DNA of 64,000 nucleotides from Dryas octopetala (lineage: Eukaryota; Streptophyta; Magnoliopsida; Rosales; Rosaceae), in assembly GCA_963921425.1 (NCBI GenBank), contig OY992837.1, positions 2,825,896-2,889,895 on the forward strand. The letters run 5' to 3'. The first letter of the stretch is position 1; each line of letters opens with the position of its first letter. The notes below the pieces were generated by a model. The model made no database searches and was not told where the DNA came from. It worked only from the letters and a program-made list of their open reading frames with translations. The position numbers and the translations under genes were made by a program. Positions 23,539 through 36,695 of the stretch are shown one piece after another.

Positions 23539-24368
23539 AATTACTCTTGTTGAGAGCAGATGTGAATTATAATTTTTATGTTCATCATAAATGAACTGAA
23601 ATTTTGGTTTAGAATTTTTCCTCTTTTCAAGTTTAGAGGAAAGGTTATAAATTATATTAATTTTGAGCTCGACGTCTCTTCTCTAGGTTTATTGCAGTGC
23701 ATGTAATATTATTTGAGTAAAAAATAAATAAAACATTACCACATTAATTTAAATCCAAATTCTTACAATTTATTTTAATATGGGTGGCATTCATCAAATG
23801 AAAATAGTATTCTAACCGAAAAATAACAAATAAAAATGGTATTGTAACAGTCATATTTTTTGTCTAAATATTGTAAAATAAATTAGCAAAAAGTCACAAA
23901 AATTTTTAAGTTTGACTTAAAAATCCATGTAAACTCAATGTTGTAATACTCTAATAAAAAAACAAAGGCATTTTTTGTGATGGCAATCATCGCCGTCAAT
24001 TATCCTCAAAAGGTCCAGCGATTAGACGGAGAGGATAATCCGCTTCATCCCCATCCCCACCACTCAAAATCATTTCAACTCACTCACACTGACCACCTCT
24101 CTCACCTCCCAAGCGACCTTTACAGATCACATTTTCACTCACTTCAAACAGTTCAAACTTCAAAGGCAACTAACTGCCTTCTACGATGCGTTTCGATGAT
24201 AACAAATCTTGTCCGTTAGCGTCTATGGGCCCCGCGAAAAGTAACGGTCAATATTCTAACAGTTCTACGTGCTTCGCAGGGAATCACATTTCTCTCTTTC
24301 CCCCTGAATCTTCAGCCAGTTCATTTCTCATTCAAATCTCAGAGAGAGAAACAGAGAGAGACAGAGAA
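23539..24368. other. Intergenic: tafazzin-like 3' UTR and CPA promoter
   Basis: AT-rich 3' sequence to about 23970, then a C-rich, pyrimidine-rich region (24040-24170) and a GA-rich leader (24340-24368) upstream of CPA. No other gene is seen. Confidence 0.5.
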
Positions 24369-27300
24369 ATGGCGGACGAAGAAGAAACAGAGCTAAGTGA
24401 GAAGCAGAAGAAAGACATAGCCAAGTGGTTCCTCCTCAACTCTCCTCCCGGTGAAATCCAATACGTAGCCAAAGGTCTCTCGCATTTCAACCAAAACCAC
24501 ACTTCTTTTCCCACATTTCTTTCGCTTCTCTTTCCTCTCAATCACGAATTCAATTCAACGACGCCGTTTCCATCCTTTCGATTCTCTTTAGTCTTTGCGC
24601 CGAATTACAGTCTCTAATTTGTTTAATTTTTTGAATTTCCATTTTTGATCGATCATGTGAATCACACATTTTGTATTTGATGTTTTATTTTGGTGGCAGA
24701 TGTGAAGGCGGTGCTCAACGACGACGTATTGTACCAGGAGGCAGCGTCGGAGGCATTCCCACAGTATAACAAAACCCACATGATTTGCCTCGAAATGCCC
24801 GGTCGAATCGGAGACGTATGCTCTTTTGGGAACTCTCAGTTCTCTTGAATAAACACTCCCTTTTGGTTTCAGAGTTTCATTTCGATGATTTTTGGAGCTC
24901 CTGTCTTGTCAAAGTTGCAAAATTTCTTGGACTTGTTGTTATATGTAATATGGAATTTTATAGATATGTGGATTATATCCGCTTACCTGTTTGTTTGACC
25001 AGGTTCTAGTCTCATCGTTTGGAGAGCTCGATAAGACTGAGTTTCTTGATCCCAGGACTGCTCAAGTTGCTGTAGTTGACCACATCAAACAGGCAAGTCT
25101 TGTATTTTCTTAATTTTCTTTCTCTTCTGTTATCAAGTATACCAAAAAGGTGGTGAAGAAGAGCTTCTATATAACCTTGAGAATAATGGGTAATCAAGTA
25201 TTTTGAATTTCCTTGAAGCAAGCCATAAGCGTTGAAATGTGCATAGCTCGATCTTGCATCTCACATATAGGGAAGAGCTTGATAACCAAACATCCATACA
25301 TTTCTTTGTTCTTGCCGTTATAGTATTTTAAGAAAATTACTTGTGGGTAAGCACACATCTTGAAATTGTTCCTTGATTATGATTTTAATCTGATATTGTT
25401 GAACAGTTTGGTGTACTACTTTTTTAGTATCTTTAGGGCTAAATGTGTGCAACAAGCTGAGATTAATTATGCAACCACTAATTGATTTTGTATCCTTAAA
25501 TTCTCTAAAATCTTGAGTCTGTTTAACTAATTCTTGATATGGATACCTCTGATAAAAATATATGTTTCTGTGCACCTAATACAAAATCTTTCCATGTATA
25601 AAGTCTTGCTCTTGTCTGTAATTGCATCCTATTTTTCATTCACCTACTTTGTCGAAGCATGTAACGTTACATGCGTGTCCTTTATTCTCCTTGTTTTGTT
25701 TCCCATCATTACCTTCCTGTCATCTAAATTTCGTTACCAATTATTTCATCATAATGTGCTAAAATTTGTTCAGGTTTGTACAGAGGTGAGACCCGCACTG
25801 GATGAGGAACTTCCATCTGCATATGTTGAGGAATTTCGGTATGTTTCATCGCAAGAAATTCTGTGTATTTTTTATGCAATATCCTTTGATCTGAAAGAGC
25901 ATTTGTATGCTCCAAGATATTTGACTTAATATTACCAAACCAGTTTTGAAATACCAAACTAGTTTCAACTTTGCTACAGTCATTTGAGTTTGAGAGTGCT
26001 GAGAGAGAGCTATGCAATAAATCTGTTACTTGTCATCAAGTAGAACTTTCTAGCATGCTTTTCTATATAACTATAAAGGAATGTAGATTATTGGTAGCTT
26101 ATGGAAACACATTACACAAAGAATCACACTTGTTTTTATTTCATTCATGTTGCATTTTTGTGTGTGCATGCATGCACTTGTGTGTTTCGGTGTTTGTACC
26201 TTTGTGGGTGGGCCAGTAGGTTTGTGCGTAATTCCCTATTCTTTTGTGTCAGGTGTGCTCTGGATGCAGAAATACTTAAATATGTTTGTGAAGCTTATCC
26301 AAAAGGAGTCTGCTCTGTGTACTGTGGGAATGGTAAAGATGTGGAGGGCCCAGGATCTGACTTTGAGCTTGTGGTGGTGATTTCTGCTGCTAGACATAGC
26401 CCACAAAATTTCTGGTGCGTGAAATTAGTTATATGCCCTACCCATGAACTTCTTTTTTGCTCTTTAGCGTTTTATTTCAGTTAGAAAATCTGTTGTCTGT
26501 ACCAACACCAGATATTGCTATTATACTGGGTCCTTTCTCAGTTAGAAATACAGAAGAAAATGTAGCTTTTCCTTCTTTTTTGCGGCATCTTCTGATATAG
26601 CTTAATCGGCATGTTGCATAGCAATGGTAGTTGGCGCTCAATATGGAGTGTTGAGTTCAAAGATGATGACCAAATGCTGGACCTTAAAGGCAAACTGCAG
26701 GTATTTCTTGTTATGTACTTGGTGCATGTCAGATATGCAACCTGGTTTCTATGTCTCTCTGCAATTCAGTCTGCAGTAATATGCTTGATCCATAGTATAA
26801 GAACTTAATCGAGAACTAACTGTTTCGCCTCCTTGTCCTATTCTTCTCCTTCTTTCAGGTGGGTGCCCACTATTTCGAGGAGGGAAATGTGCAGTTAGAT
26901 GCAAAACATGAATGCAAAGATACAACAATTTTTCAGGTAGAAGTTAAGATATGAATATTGCCATTTATTATCATTTTTATTTTGGTATTACTTGGGATGA
27001 TCTATCATGCAAGGTCTTTGTAAGTTCCCTTATTTAGAAACTTAATGTATTTGTTTTACTCTTACTTTCTACGTCAATTTGAATTTTCTATACAAGGCTA
27101 GCAAGGGAATTAATCATAATGTGTGGACATAGGCAGTATGTTATGAATTTTATGTTATAAACATGCTAACTGGTAGGTGTTGCTAAGGTTGGTAAATAGG
27201 AAAGAGTTCATAATTGGTTAGCTGAGTTCATCTGGTCTGATTATATATCCTGGCCCTCCTAGGCTGATTTTGAACAGTTGCTGGCCCTGACCAGCAGACT

Positions 27301-28118
27301 TTTGCAAATCTTGTGCCCTAAGTTCCGTCTTTTCAATATGATGTTCTGAGTCTTCTGACCCTTTTAGTGTTTAGAAATAGAAAGAGTATATTTGAATTTG
27401 AGATGAAGCATTGGATATGAGTCTTGTTGATCTCTTTGAGTTCCAATTTTTGATAAAACATTTCCTGTGGCTGTTTCTTAACTTATTATTCATAACTTAG
27501 GCATGTGCCTGTTTTATTCACCTATTGATGCCTCCCCCCTCCCCCCTAGAAAAAATTAAAAAAATCCTTGATAGATCTGCTTTACATTTGTTGCAGTCCT
27601 CTGATGATTGCGCGACTGCCATAGGCAACATCATTCGCCAACATGAGGCAGAGTACTTGGCATCTCTTGAGGTTCAAAATATGTCAATTTCTCTAGTTAA
27701 TAGCTGACGTTTTACTTATTGAGCTTTTTACTAACAGATTTACTTTTACAGGCATCCTATTCAAACTTGCCTGATACCACTTTCAAGGTACTTATCTTCA
27801 ATAGAGAATGAAATTAACTTTTGTATATTTGTACAGTTGAACATATTGGGACATAATATGTTCAGTATATAAGCATGAAACACCATTCCAGTTTTCATTT
27901 TGTTGAATTATATTATTTAGTGGGAGTTTTGTCGATGGGTGGGCGTTATTAACACCTGTCTAGACTGATTCCAGTATTAGAACCTTCAAAACTTAATGAA
28001 TGTGATGCAGGATCTTCGAAGAAAGCTTCCAGTTACTCGCACCCTATTTCCATGGCAGAGTACCTTGCAGTTTAGCTTGACAAGAGACATCACAAAAGAA
28101 CTTGGAATTGGAAAGTGA
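24369..28118 (+). CDS. CPA: F-actin-capping protein subunit alpha
   Basis: Ten exons (24369-24474, 24700-24815, 25003-25092, 25774-25838, 26253-26414, 26622-26700, 26859-26936, 27597-27671, 27752-27787, 28011-28118) encode 304 residues. CPA pairs with CPB to cap the barbed ends of actin filaments and block subunit exchange, shaping cytosolic actin arrays. Family hallmarks are present: KWFLLNSPPGEIQYVAKDV at the N-terminus, NKTHMICLEMPG, GSWRSIWSVEF, VGAHYFEEGNVQL and a C-terminal LRRKLPVTRTLFPW region with LQFSLTRDI, which carries the actin-binding tentacle. Length is normal for plants. The intron after exon 3 starts with GC (CAG|GCAAGT), not GT; the others are GT-AG. The locus matches Arabidopsis At3g05520. 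Confidence 0.95.
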
Positions 28119-28755
28119 AGTCGCCCATATAACTGAAGGTGGTGTTCAACTAAGAGAACGAGTTTCTTCCCATATAGACCCATATCTTGAGTATGCCAGT
28201 CATGCTTATGGCCAACTATTTATCATTCCCTTTTTTCTCGTTTTCATTCTGAGTCGTGTCCTCTGCCATTGGAGCATCTCTCCCTCAGTTTTGGTGCATT
28301 GTAATATAATGTGTTATCTATGTTGTGTATAGTAAAGGGCTGTGGCTGATTTTCATTGTGTTATAGACTTATGACTGTGGAAGATGTCGAGGAGTTTGTA
28401 ATTTTGTATGTGTTATGAAGAGTGGCTTAATTTGTGCATTTTTCAGTTTAATAATTAATTAATTTAAAACCGCACAAGTATTATATAAACATGGTAATAA
28501 TTTATTCTGTCTTTTATTTATCACAGTTTTGCTATAATCATTTTCTTTTAACGAATATGACAAATATATATAAAACAATTCAATCCCGAGGCAAATTAGA
28601 AATATCCATAAGCAGTTGATTGGTTAGGACTTAGGACTGACACAGACCCATGCAATCACTCATCAGTATCTGTGAGTCCGAGAGTATCTTATTGACTTGT
28701 TGTAAGTTACAAGCTAGCCATAGCTCAAAGCTCATCCTCACAGTCAAATTACAAA
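28119..28755. other. Intergenic: CPA 3' UTR and promoter of the HGSNAT-like gene
   Basis: Probable CPA 3' UTR to about 28470, then a short AT-rich spacer and a leader. No further gene. The short distance suggests a compact promoter for the next gene. Confidence 0.5.
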
Positions 28756-31700
28756 ATGGCCGAAATCAAAGCCGATACGACTCACCAGCACCGTCTCATC
28801 GTGTCGGAACCCGATATTTCCGTTTCCGACCACAAGCCTTCCAAACCAAAACGTGTCGTTTCGCTCGACGTCTTTCGTGGAGTCACCGTCTCGGTACTTA
28901 ACTGATTCTTTTTTAAAAAACCTTTTCATTTCAATTATGGTTTTTGATGCCAAAAGCGTAAATAGTAAGCGCGATTCACGGTTCCTGTCTGACAAACACG
29001 CTATTATAGTTCGCGTCTTTTCCCTTTTTTCCTCATGTGGTAGCTGTTTATTAAATAAGTCATGGAAGTAAATTCAAGAGCCTATAGAAAATTTTGTATC
29101 TGGATTATAAAAAACAGACAAAGTTACAATTTCACCTTTTTTTTTTTTTTTGCATAATTTGATGTGTGCGAATGTAGTTGATGATTTTGGTTGACGATGC
29201 GGGTGAAGAATGGTCTATGATTGCGCATGCACCATGGAATGGTTGCAATCTTGCTGACTTTGTAATGCCATTCTTCCTGTTCATTGTGGGAGTTGCCATT
29301 GCACTTTCTCTCAAGGTTGGTTTCATTTATTTTATTAACTTGTCCTTCTTATTCAACAAAATGGTAGCAAAGGATTGTCATCACTCATTAGTCATTGGTC
29401 ATTACATTTACACTACTTTGCAATATTTCTTCATACCCTATTTATTTTTGTTATTTTAATAGAGAATACCCGACCAACTTGTGGCTGTCAAGAGGGTGAT
29501 TCTTAGAACTCTCAAGCTCCTATTTTGGGGTCTCCTATTACAAGGTCAGTGTTCTTCTTTTTCATTTATTTGAATTATACTTATATTTTATGTGTTGGGT
29601 TCATTTTGGATCCTACTTTCCTTATATTTTTGGCCAGATACTTATTTCCTTTGTCTTATGTGAAAGTAACTCTGTAATAATATGCTGTGCTTCACTGCTT
29701 TGGGTTCATTTGCCCCCTGGTGAGGGGTGAGGAAATCTGACATAACTAATTAGGAAAAACATTGACAAGTTTCTTTTATAAGGAGGCATGGAGGTCATTG
29801 ACAAGTTGAAGGCCTCAGAACAATTACCAAAAGTCTACATATCAACACATTCTTTTATGATACTGACATCCTGGACATAGAACTAACAAGGGTACGGTCC
29901 TCACTTTGATATTAACATGCCTTCAATATGTTTGAAGGAGGTTTCTCACATGCTCCTGACAAACTAACATATGGTGTCGACATGAAAGAAATAAGGTGGT
30001 GCGGAATTCTCCAGGTATTGTTGATAATTGATATTCATATGTATGTTGCCGATATTGATTACATAGTTTAGTTTTATGATGCATGGCAACATGTAGTAAT
30101 TCTTGTTACCCTTTGTAGAGAATTGCTCTTGCATATCTGGTAGTGGCACTGATAGAAATTTTCTTGAGTGGTGCACAAACCAAAGATATGTCACCCAGCA
30201 GGTTCTCCATATTCAAGTTATACTATTGGCATTGGTAATTCTATGTTTCTATGATGCTATGGTTTTTTTTTTTCTCTAATAAGTTCTTTATTATTTGTAA
30301 AACAATTACAGATGAATTCTCTGTTTGGAAATTTCCAGGATGGTGGCAGCATGTGTTCTCATTATTTACTTTGCTGTAATTTATGGGACCTATGTTCCGG
30401 ATTGGCAGTTTACTGTCCATGACAGAGAAAGTATTGACTACGGAAACAGTTTCACTGTAATCCTCCAGTTCTCAAATCTCATACTTCTAAATGATAGGCA
30501 TCTTTTACAATTGTTGGAGAATTGTTGAGTTGAGAAAGTTTTAATGTAATATATATGAAATTCTGTTTTTGAAAATTCTTTTCAGTGGTAGCATTCATTT
30601 CTCACCATGCTTGGAATTTCATTAGAAAACAAATGTTACAGTTTTATCTACAAGTATTTCTTGTCAACTTTAGGTAGCTTGTGGCATGAGAGGAAAACTG
30701 AATCCTCCTTGTAATGCAGTAGGATATATTGATAGAGAAGTATTGGGTATCAATCACATGTATCAGCATCCAGCTTGGAGAAGATCTAAAGTATGTACTT
30801 TTTTTTTTAATTATTTTTTGTTTATATGATTTTCTGATCAAGAGTTTATATCAGTGTCCGTTTTAAATATTTGACCTTCTTTACTCTGAACTGCTGCAGG
30901 CTTGCACTGAGAATTCCCCTTATGCAGGACCATTTCGAAATGGTGCTCCATCATGGTGCCATGGTCCTTTTGAACCTGAAGGAATTGTAAGGTAAGTATC
31001 ACCTTTGCCTTTGTTGAATTTTAACCACCAGGTACTCAACTGGTTTTGGATGATAATAGATAATGTGCTCCTTTCTTAGGGATCCCCTTGATGTTGTCTA
31101 TCTAAGGCTCAGAGATTAACAGTTCATGAATCAAGTTGGAGATGACAACTTATAGAGCAATTCATTATATTCTTGCATTTGAGGAGTTACAATTTTTAGC
31201 ATAAACCTCATGAAATCTGATAGTTAACTTGACACTAGCAATGAATGCACCCAATATTCATCGAGTGCATAGTTCTAAAGCTTGAGAAATTTTGTAGTAC
31301 TTTTTATTTATGTGGATTTCTTACCTCCTGTAGCTCTATCTCTGCAATTCTCTCCACAGTCATTGGAGTACATTTTGGACATGTTCTTATACATCTGAAG
31401 GTTATGCCTCTGGTTTTGTATACTAAGTGTGGCATATGTTATATGTAAGACTCTTCCTCGCTTTGCTCATGTTTTCAATTACAGGGTCATTCAGCCAGAC
31501 TGAAGCATTGGATTCTGATGGGATGTGCTCTCCTCATCTTAGGAATCATTCTTCATTTCACTCATGGTGCGAACTGAGGTGAAGTGTATGCAAATTTTTT
31601 TACGTTTACCAATCAATTAGTCTCTATAATGTTCTATGCCCAGTGCAGCAATCCCTTTCAATAAACAGCTGTACACGTTCAGCTATGTATGTGTAACGTC

Positions 31701-32654
31701 TGGAGCAGCAGCTTTGGTGTTTTCAGCCTTCTACATTATGGTATAATTTTTTCAGAGATTTTGTGGTTTTTTTCCTTCTTATTGTGGTTGTTATTATGTA
31801 TGGGTATGTGGGCTATCCCTGAGTAGTTGGATTAAAAGATTAGTTGAGTTTAGCTTAACATTGTTTTATAGGTATCCGAGCTTTCATGAGGTCTCTCAAA
31901 TTTTCTCTAATAAAAGATCAATATCCTGCCATGCCAGGTTGATATCTGGGGTATAAAGTACCTGTTCTTACCATTGGAATGGATTGGCATGAATGCTATG
32001 CTTGTCTATGTCATGGCAGCTGAAGGCATCTTTGCAGGATTCATTAATGGGTGGTATTACAAGGACCCCCATAATACGCTAGTATGTTCGCATACCATAT
32101 GCTTTTATCTTCATTTTTTTCCTTTAATTACCATGTTACATCTTTGGAAGCTTGCAGAAAATAGTATAAACTCCTTTCTTCTTATTAACAAAGAAAGTTC
32201 CACGAGTGTTTTCCCCCAATCTAAATTTCGGGCATGCTCATACTAATTATGATTTGTGAACCATCTGTGGTTCTATATGCACTGAACACTTCCTCACAGA
32301 AACACATTCTTTGTAACATAGCTGACTTTGATTAGTCTGTTGTTCTGCCCCATGGAAACGGTTTTATAGCTTGCTTGCTGGTATTTCTAGTCTTTACTCA
32401 TATGATGGTATCTAAAAATGAAGCTAGCTAGACTGATATTTCTTTTCTTTATGACTCTGACCAAACCATGAACCATAACTAGTTTGTACTGACTTGTGGC
32501 ATGGCAGGTATATTGGATTCAAAAGCACATTTTTGTTGGGGTTTGGCATTCGAGGAGAGTAGGCATGCTACTGTATGTCATCTTTGCAGAGATCTTGTTT
32601 TGGGGCATTGTTGCTGGCGTTTTGCATTGGCTGGGCATATATTGGAAGCTTTAA
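28756..32654 (+). CDS. Heparan-alpha-glucosaminide N-acetyltransferase-like membrane protein
   Basis: Thirteen exons (28756-28893, 29178-29315, 29463-29544, 29938-30014, 30119-30234, 30339-30456, 30674-30790, 30900-30991, 31334-31400, 31485-31566, 31649-31740, 31938-32081, 32508-32654) encode 469 residues with about ten hydrophobic segments. The start of the domain, RVVSLDVFRGVTVSLMILVDD, and AHAPWNGCNLADFVMPFFLF match the HGSNAT catalytic domain; His63 corresponds to the active-site His reported for human HGSNAT. In animals the enzyme moves acetyl groups across the lysosomal membrane from acetyl-CoA to heparan glucosamine. Plants lack heparan sulphate, so the real substrate is unknown. The animal N-terminal lumenal domain is absent. 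All intron phases agree. The gene is extra relative to the Arabidopsis order, where CPA and RPT5A are adjacent. Confidence 0.9.
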
Positions 32655-33285
32655 TCCTATTCTTAGTTTTTGGTTTTCGCTGTGACTCAGCCTTGGACTA
32701 CTTATCCATGCCTTTACTTCTTCTGAAGAATTGTTGCATATTGTGAAGAATTGTTGCAGGTTAAATAAATAATTAGCATGTAAGTTGTACACATCTTCAG
32801 ATAGTAGTGGTCATTCAACAGGAAATTTACTTGTAAAAATGTCTATTAGTAATAATAATACCCCCATGTTCCCCATGCTTCAGCCCAATTCAAGTCGTCT
32901 TCTCCCCAAGTCCAAAGTTATCTATTTCTTTGTCAGATAGATTTGAACTTAGAATCTACCACTTTGAGTCATTACTCAATTATGAGCGCATCCAAAATGT
33001 TGCTTTGATATGCTGATTTCACCACGTAATCGAGTATTGAACGATATTTGCATATATTGTGCATTTAGCGAACAAAATTCATGCATATTGTGCATTCGAT
33101 GTCTAAAACAAAATTGTTATGTCCGTACAAATGAAACTACAAGCAAACAACTGAGAACAAACTGGTTTTTGCTACCCTATGTGGCATATGTCACGTCATT
33201 TGAAATCCCTAGCATTATTGAAATAAAATTAAAATTAGAGTTGGGAATATTTTTTAAAAATTATTATTCCATCCAAAAACAGGGA
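32655..33285. other. Intergenic spacer
   Basis: Probable 3' UTR of the HGSNAT-like gene and an AT-rich spacer. An open frame at 33010-33321 has unusual Cys content but no domain, conserved neighbour or splice support, and it runs into the RPT5 promoter motifs. Confidence 0.5.
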
Positions 33286-33552
33286 ACGGCCCAATTACAA
33301 TTTCACCCCCGCCCACTTTAAGCCTTGTCATGGGCCCAGATCTCTTTTCCAATTTGGGCCCAACTGTGCTTGGCCCAAAAAATAAAACAAAAATTCTTTT
33401 CTGGTGTCAAAAATATAAAAACAAAAAACCTTTCTTTAAGAACAAGTCGAAGCATTGTTGGGTTTCCTAGTCTCTCCCTATCTCTCTGTCTAGTAAACTG
33501 TGAAATCTGTAGCTGAAACCTCTCAGTTTCGGAAGGGAATAGTCGGAATCAG
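33286..33552 (+). promoter_or_regulatory. RPT5 promoter with a cluster of site II (TGGGCC) elements
   Basis: GGCCCA or TGGGCCCA motifs occur at 33288-33293, 33331-33338, 33355-33362 and 33372-33377, four within 90 bases, followed by the leader and the RPT5 ATG. Site II motifs are bound by TCP-type factors and are typical of plant ribosomal, mitochondrial and proteasome genes. The assignment is by motif and position only. Confidence 0.6.
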
Positions 33553-36500
33553 ATGGCGAGCGCGATGGTAGAGGACACGAGCTTCGAGGACGATCAGCTG
33601 GCCGCCATGACCACCGACGATATCGTCAGAGCCACTCGTCTTCTTGACAACGAGATCCGAATACTCAAGGTCCCATCTTTCTTTCCTTATAGATATTTAT
33701 ATGTGTACATAATCTATTTATCACTCTTACTTTCTTTGTGCTTGTGCTTGTAGTTAGGGTACGACTCTTATGAGCGACTTAGGGTTTCTTAATTATTCGC
33801 TGAATTGACGAAACGAATTGACTTTGATTTTGTGCAGCCATTGGATTTTGGGGGTTTCTGTGTAAATTTTCTTTGTTTGTGAAATTATATGTTTTTTTTA
33901 TTATTATTTTAGATAAGTTATTTGCTGCCTTTTTTTTTTTTACTATGTGACTTGGCTAAGTTGTGGGGTTATTGGATTATATAATGTGCTAACGTTCGTG
34001 TGTTTTTCTGATATGTCGGATTATAGGAAGAGTTGCAAAGAACAAATTTGGAGCTGGATTCATACAAGGAGAAGATAAAGGAGAATCAGGAAAAGATTAA
34101 GCTCAACAAGCAATTGCCCTACTTGGTGGGCAACATTGTTGAGGTACGGGTGGCAATTGTTGCATTCTTGCGGATCTCTTTCTAACACTCAATTATTTGG
34201 TGCCAAAAGTCTGTTACATAGATAAAATTTTGGGGGAATGTGTTCAATTTTTCTCGTTTGGGTGAGTGGAGCTGAGTTGAGTTACATAACTATTTTCAGT
34301 GAAATTATAATATGAATGAATATGAGAATGGAAATTCCTAATTCGTGTGCGAGGTACACAAACCATACTATGGCTAACAAATTATACTATAGTTAACATA
34401 AAATCTAGTTCAACTTGTGACATGTTTATATCAATTTAAGAAAATACACTATTTAAAACTGTGAAAAGAAATCCTTTAGACTTGGATATTGCTTGTTTTA
34501 GTTGGACTTGGAGTTCTGAGCCTGTATTTTGAGTTGATGTTAGGCTTTCAGTAGTGAGTGGACTTGGTTATTTTGATAGCATTAGGCTCTTATAGATTCT
34601 TTTTTTGTTGTGTTTTTAGATTTTGGAGATGAACCCAGAAGATGAGGCTGAGGAGGATGGTGCAAATATTGATCTTGACTCACAAAGGAAGGGAAAGTGT
34701 GTTGTTTTGAAAACATCTACTCGACAGGTAAGCATCAGATTGTTTTTATGTACATATTATTTTATTTTACTGATAAATCCAATGATTGCAGTTAGCTGTA
34801 TCATTGCTTTTCATTGCATCATATTTAATGCACTTATCTAAAAGCCAAATTCTGGGTTTTTGCTTGACTGCAGACCATCTTTCTGCCTGTTGTTGGGCTT
34901 GTCGATCCTGATAAATTAAAGCCTGGGGACCTTGTTGGTGTGAACAAAGATAGTTACCTGATCTTGGATACTCTGCCATCCGAGTATGATTCGCGAGTAA
35001 AGGCTATGGAGGTTGACGAAAAACCAACTGAAGACTACAATGACATTGGAGGGCTGGAGAAGCAGGCAGGTTTTCGACTTTGGCATGCTCGGTTCATGGT
35101 TGTTCTGAAATACCAAACACTTGGAATACGTACCCTAATTTGTTTTTACTGTAACAGATTCAAGAACTAGTTGAAGCGATTGTTTTACCCATGACCCACA
35201 AGGAGCGTTTTCAGAAATTAGGAGTCCGTCCACCAAAGGGTGTGCTCTTGTATGGACCTCCTGGAACCGGTAAAACTTTAATGGCTCGGGCTTGTGCTGC
35301 ACAAACAAATGCCACTTTTCTGAAACTGGCAGGCCCACAACTGGTTCAGGTATAGCATAATTTCTTTTGATTATTACTAATATCATTTTCATTCTATTGA
35401 ATGCAAGCTTATATCTATTCGTGCATTGAGCATGTGCAGGTGATTTTCTGATGATTTTGAGAATGCCTCTAATGCACTCTTTTCAGAATCTGATTTTCTT
35501 GATTCTGAAATATGCTAAACTATTGTATTAGCAATCACTTTGTAGGATGTTAGTGAACCCTAAATTTTCTAACTGGGTTCATGATGAAGTAATCATACTT
35601 GGAATGCGTGCAGATGTTCATTGGGGATGGAGCAAAACTTGTTCGTGATGCCTTTCTGCTTGCAAAAGAGAAATCTCCCTGCATCATTTTCATAGATGAA
35701 ATTGATGCCATTGGCACAAAGCGGTTTGATAGGTATACTATATTTCTCCAGAATTTTGTTTCATATAAATTAACAAATATGTACTCGGATGTTTTTCCCC
35801 AATCATACCTTTGCATTTCTGGAGTCAAAATTATAAAGTCAACAGCTTTCCTGATGGAATTTTATTCTCTCATTGTTGGTTACAGTGAAGTGAGTGGAGA
35901 TAGGGAGGTGCAGCGTACAATGCTTGAATTGCTTAATCAGCTTGATGGCTTTAGTAGTGATGATCGGATCAAGGTTTGTTTATCCGTATTCTTAGTGTTT
36001 TCACTTTTCCTGTAACTATGATTCAAATGATGACCAATAGGAGTCTAATGCTTAAAGAATGTCTGTTTTTATTTTGAAATCATTACCAATTTCTTTGTCT
36101 TAAAATAACAGGTGATAGCAGCTACAAATCGTGCTGACATCCTTGACCCTGCTCTTATGCGTTCTGGTCGATTGGATCGTAAAATTGAGTTTCCGCATCC
36201 TACTGAAGAAGCAAGAGCTCGGATTCTGCAGGTTTGTCTCTTACTGTAGCTTGTGTTTTGTGATTACCTTTGCTCTTGACAGCATTATTATTAAAACCTT
36301 AACATCAATTTTGCAGATTCACTCTAGGAAGATGACCGTTCACCCAGATGTCAATTTTGAAGAATTAGCTCGCTCTACTGATGATTTCAATGGTGCACAA
36401 CTAAAAGCGGTCTGTGTGGAGGCAGGCATGCTAGCCCTTCGCCGTGATGCAACTGAGGTGCTCTCTCTCTCTCTCATTAGTAGATTGATTGGAAAAAGAT

Positions 36501-36695
36501 AAAATGGTGAAAAGAACAGATAGCTTCCTATTTTCTGGGACATGTGAATTTTGCGTGTATAGTTAAAACCTGCTTTAAGGAGTACTAATCTTGAGTGTTG
36601 TTTTGGGAAAATTCCAGGTGAACCATGAGGACTTCAATGAAGGTATTATTCAAGTTCAAGCAAAGAAGAAGGCCAGCCTCAACTACTATGCATAG
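33553..36695 (+). CDS. RPT5A: 26S proteasome regulatory ATPase RPT5 (subunit 6A)
   Basis: Ten exons (33553-33669, 34027-34143, 34620-34727, 34874-35065, 35158-35349, 35614-35732, 35886-35973, 36112-36231, 36317-36457, 36618-36695) encode 423 residues. RPT5 is one of six AAA-ATPases in the base of the 19S particle, which unfolds ubiquitylated substrates and opens the 20S gate. The N-terminal coiled coil ([19 protein letters not shown]) is followed by an OB fold, Walker A GPPGTGKT at 211-218, Walker B IIFIDEID at 266-273, the ATNRAD and SGRLDRK sensor/arginine-finger region, and a C-terminal YYA that fits the HbYX gate-opening motif. The intron after LEKQ begins with GC; using the only nearby GT would break the conserved LEKQIQEL frame. 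The locus matches Arabidopsis At3g05530. Confidence 0.97.

Noticed and set aside
33010..33321. 103-codon Cys-containing open frame before RPT5
   Set aside because: No domain, no splice support, and it overlaps the RPT5 promoter site II cluster.
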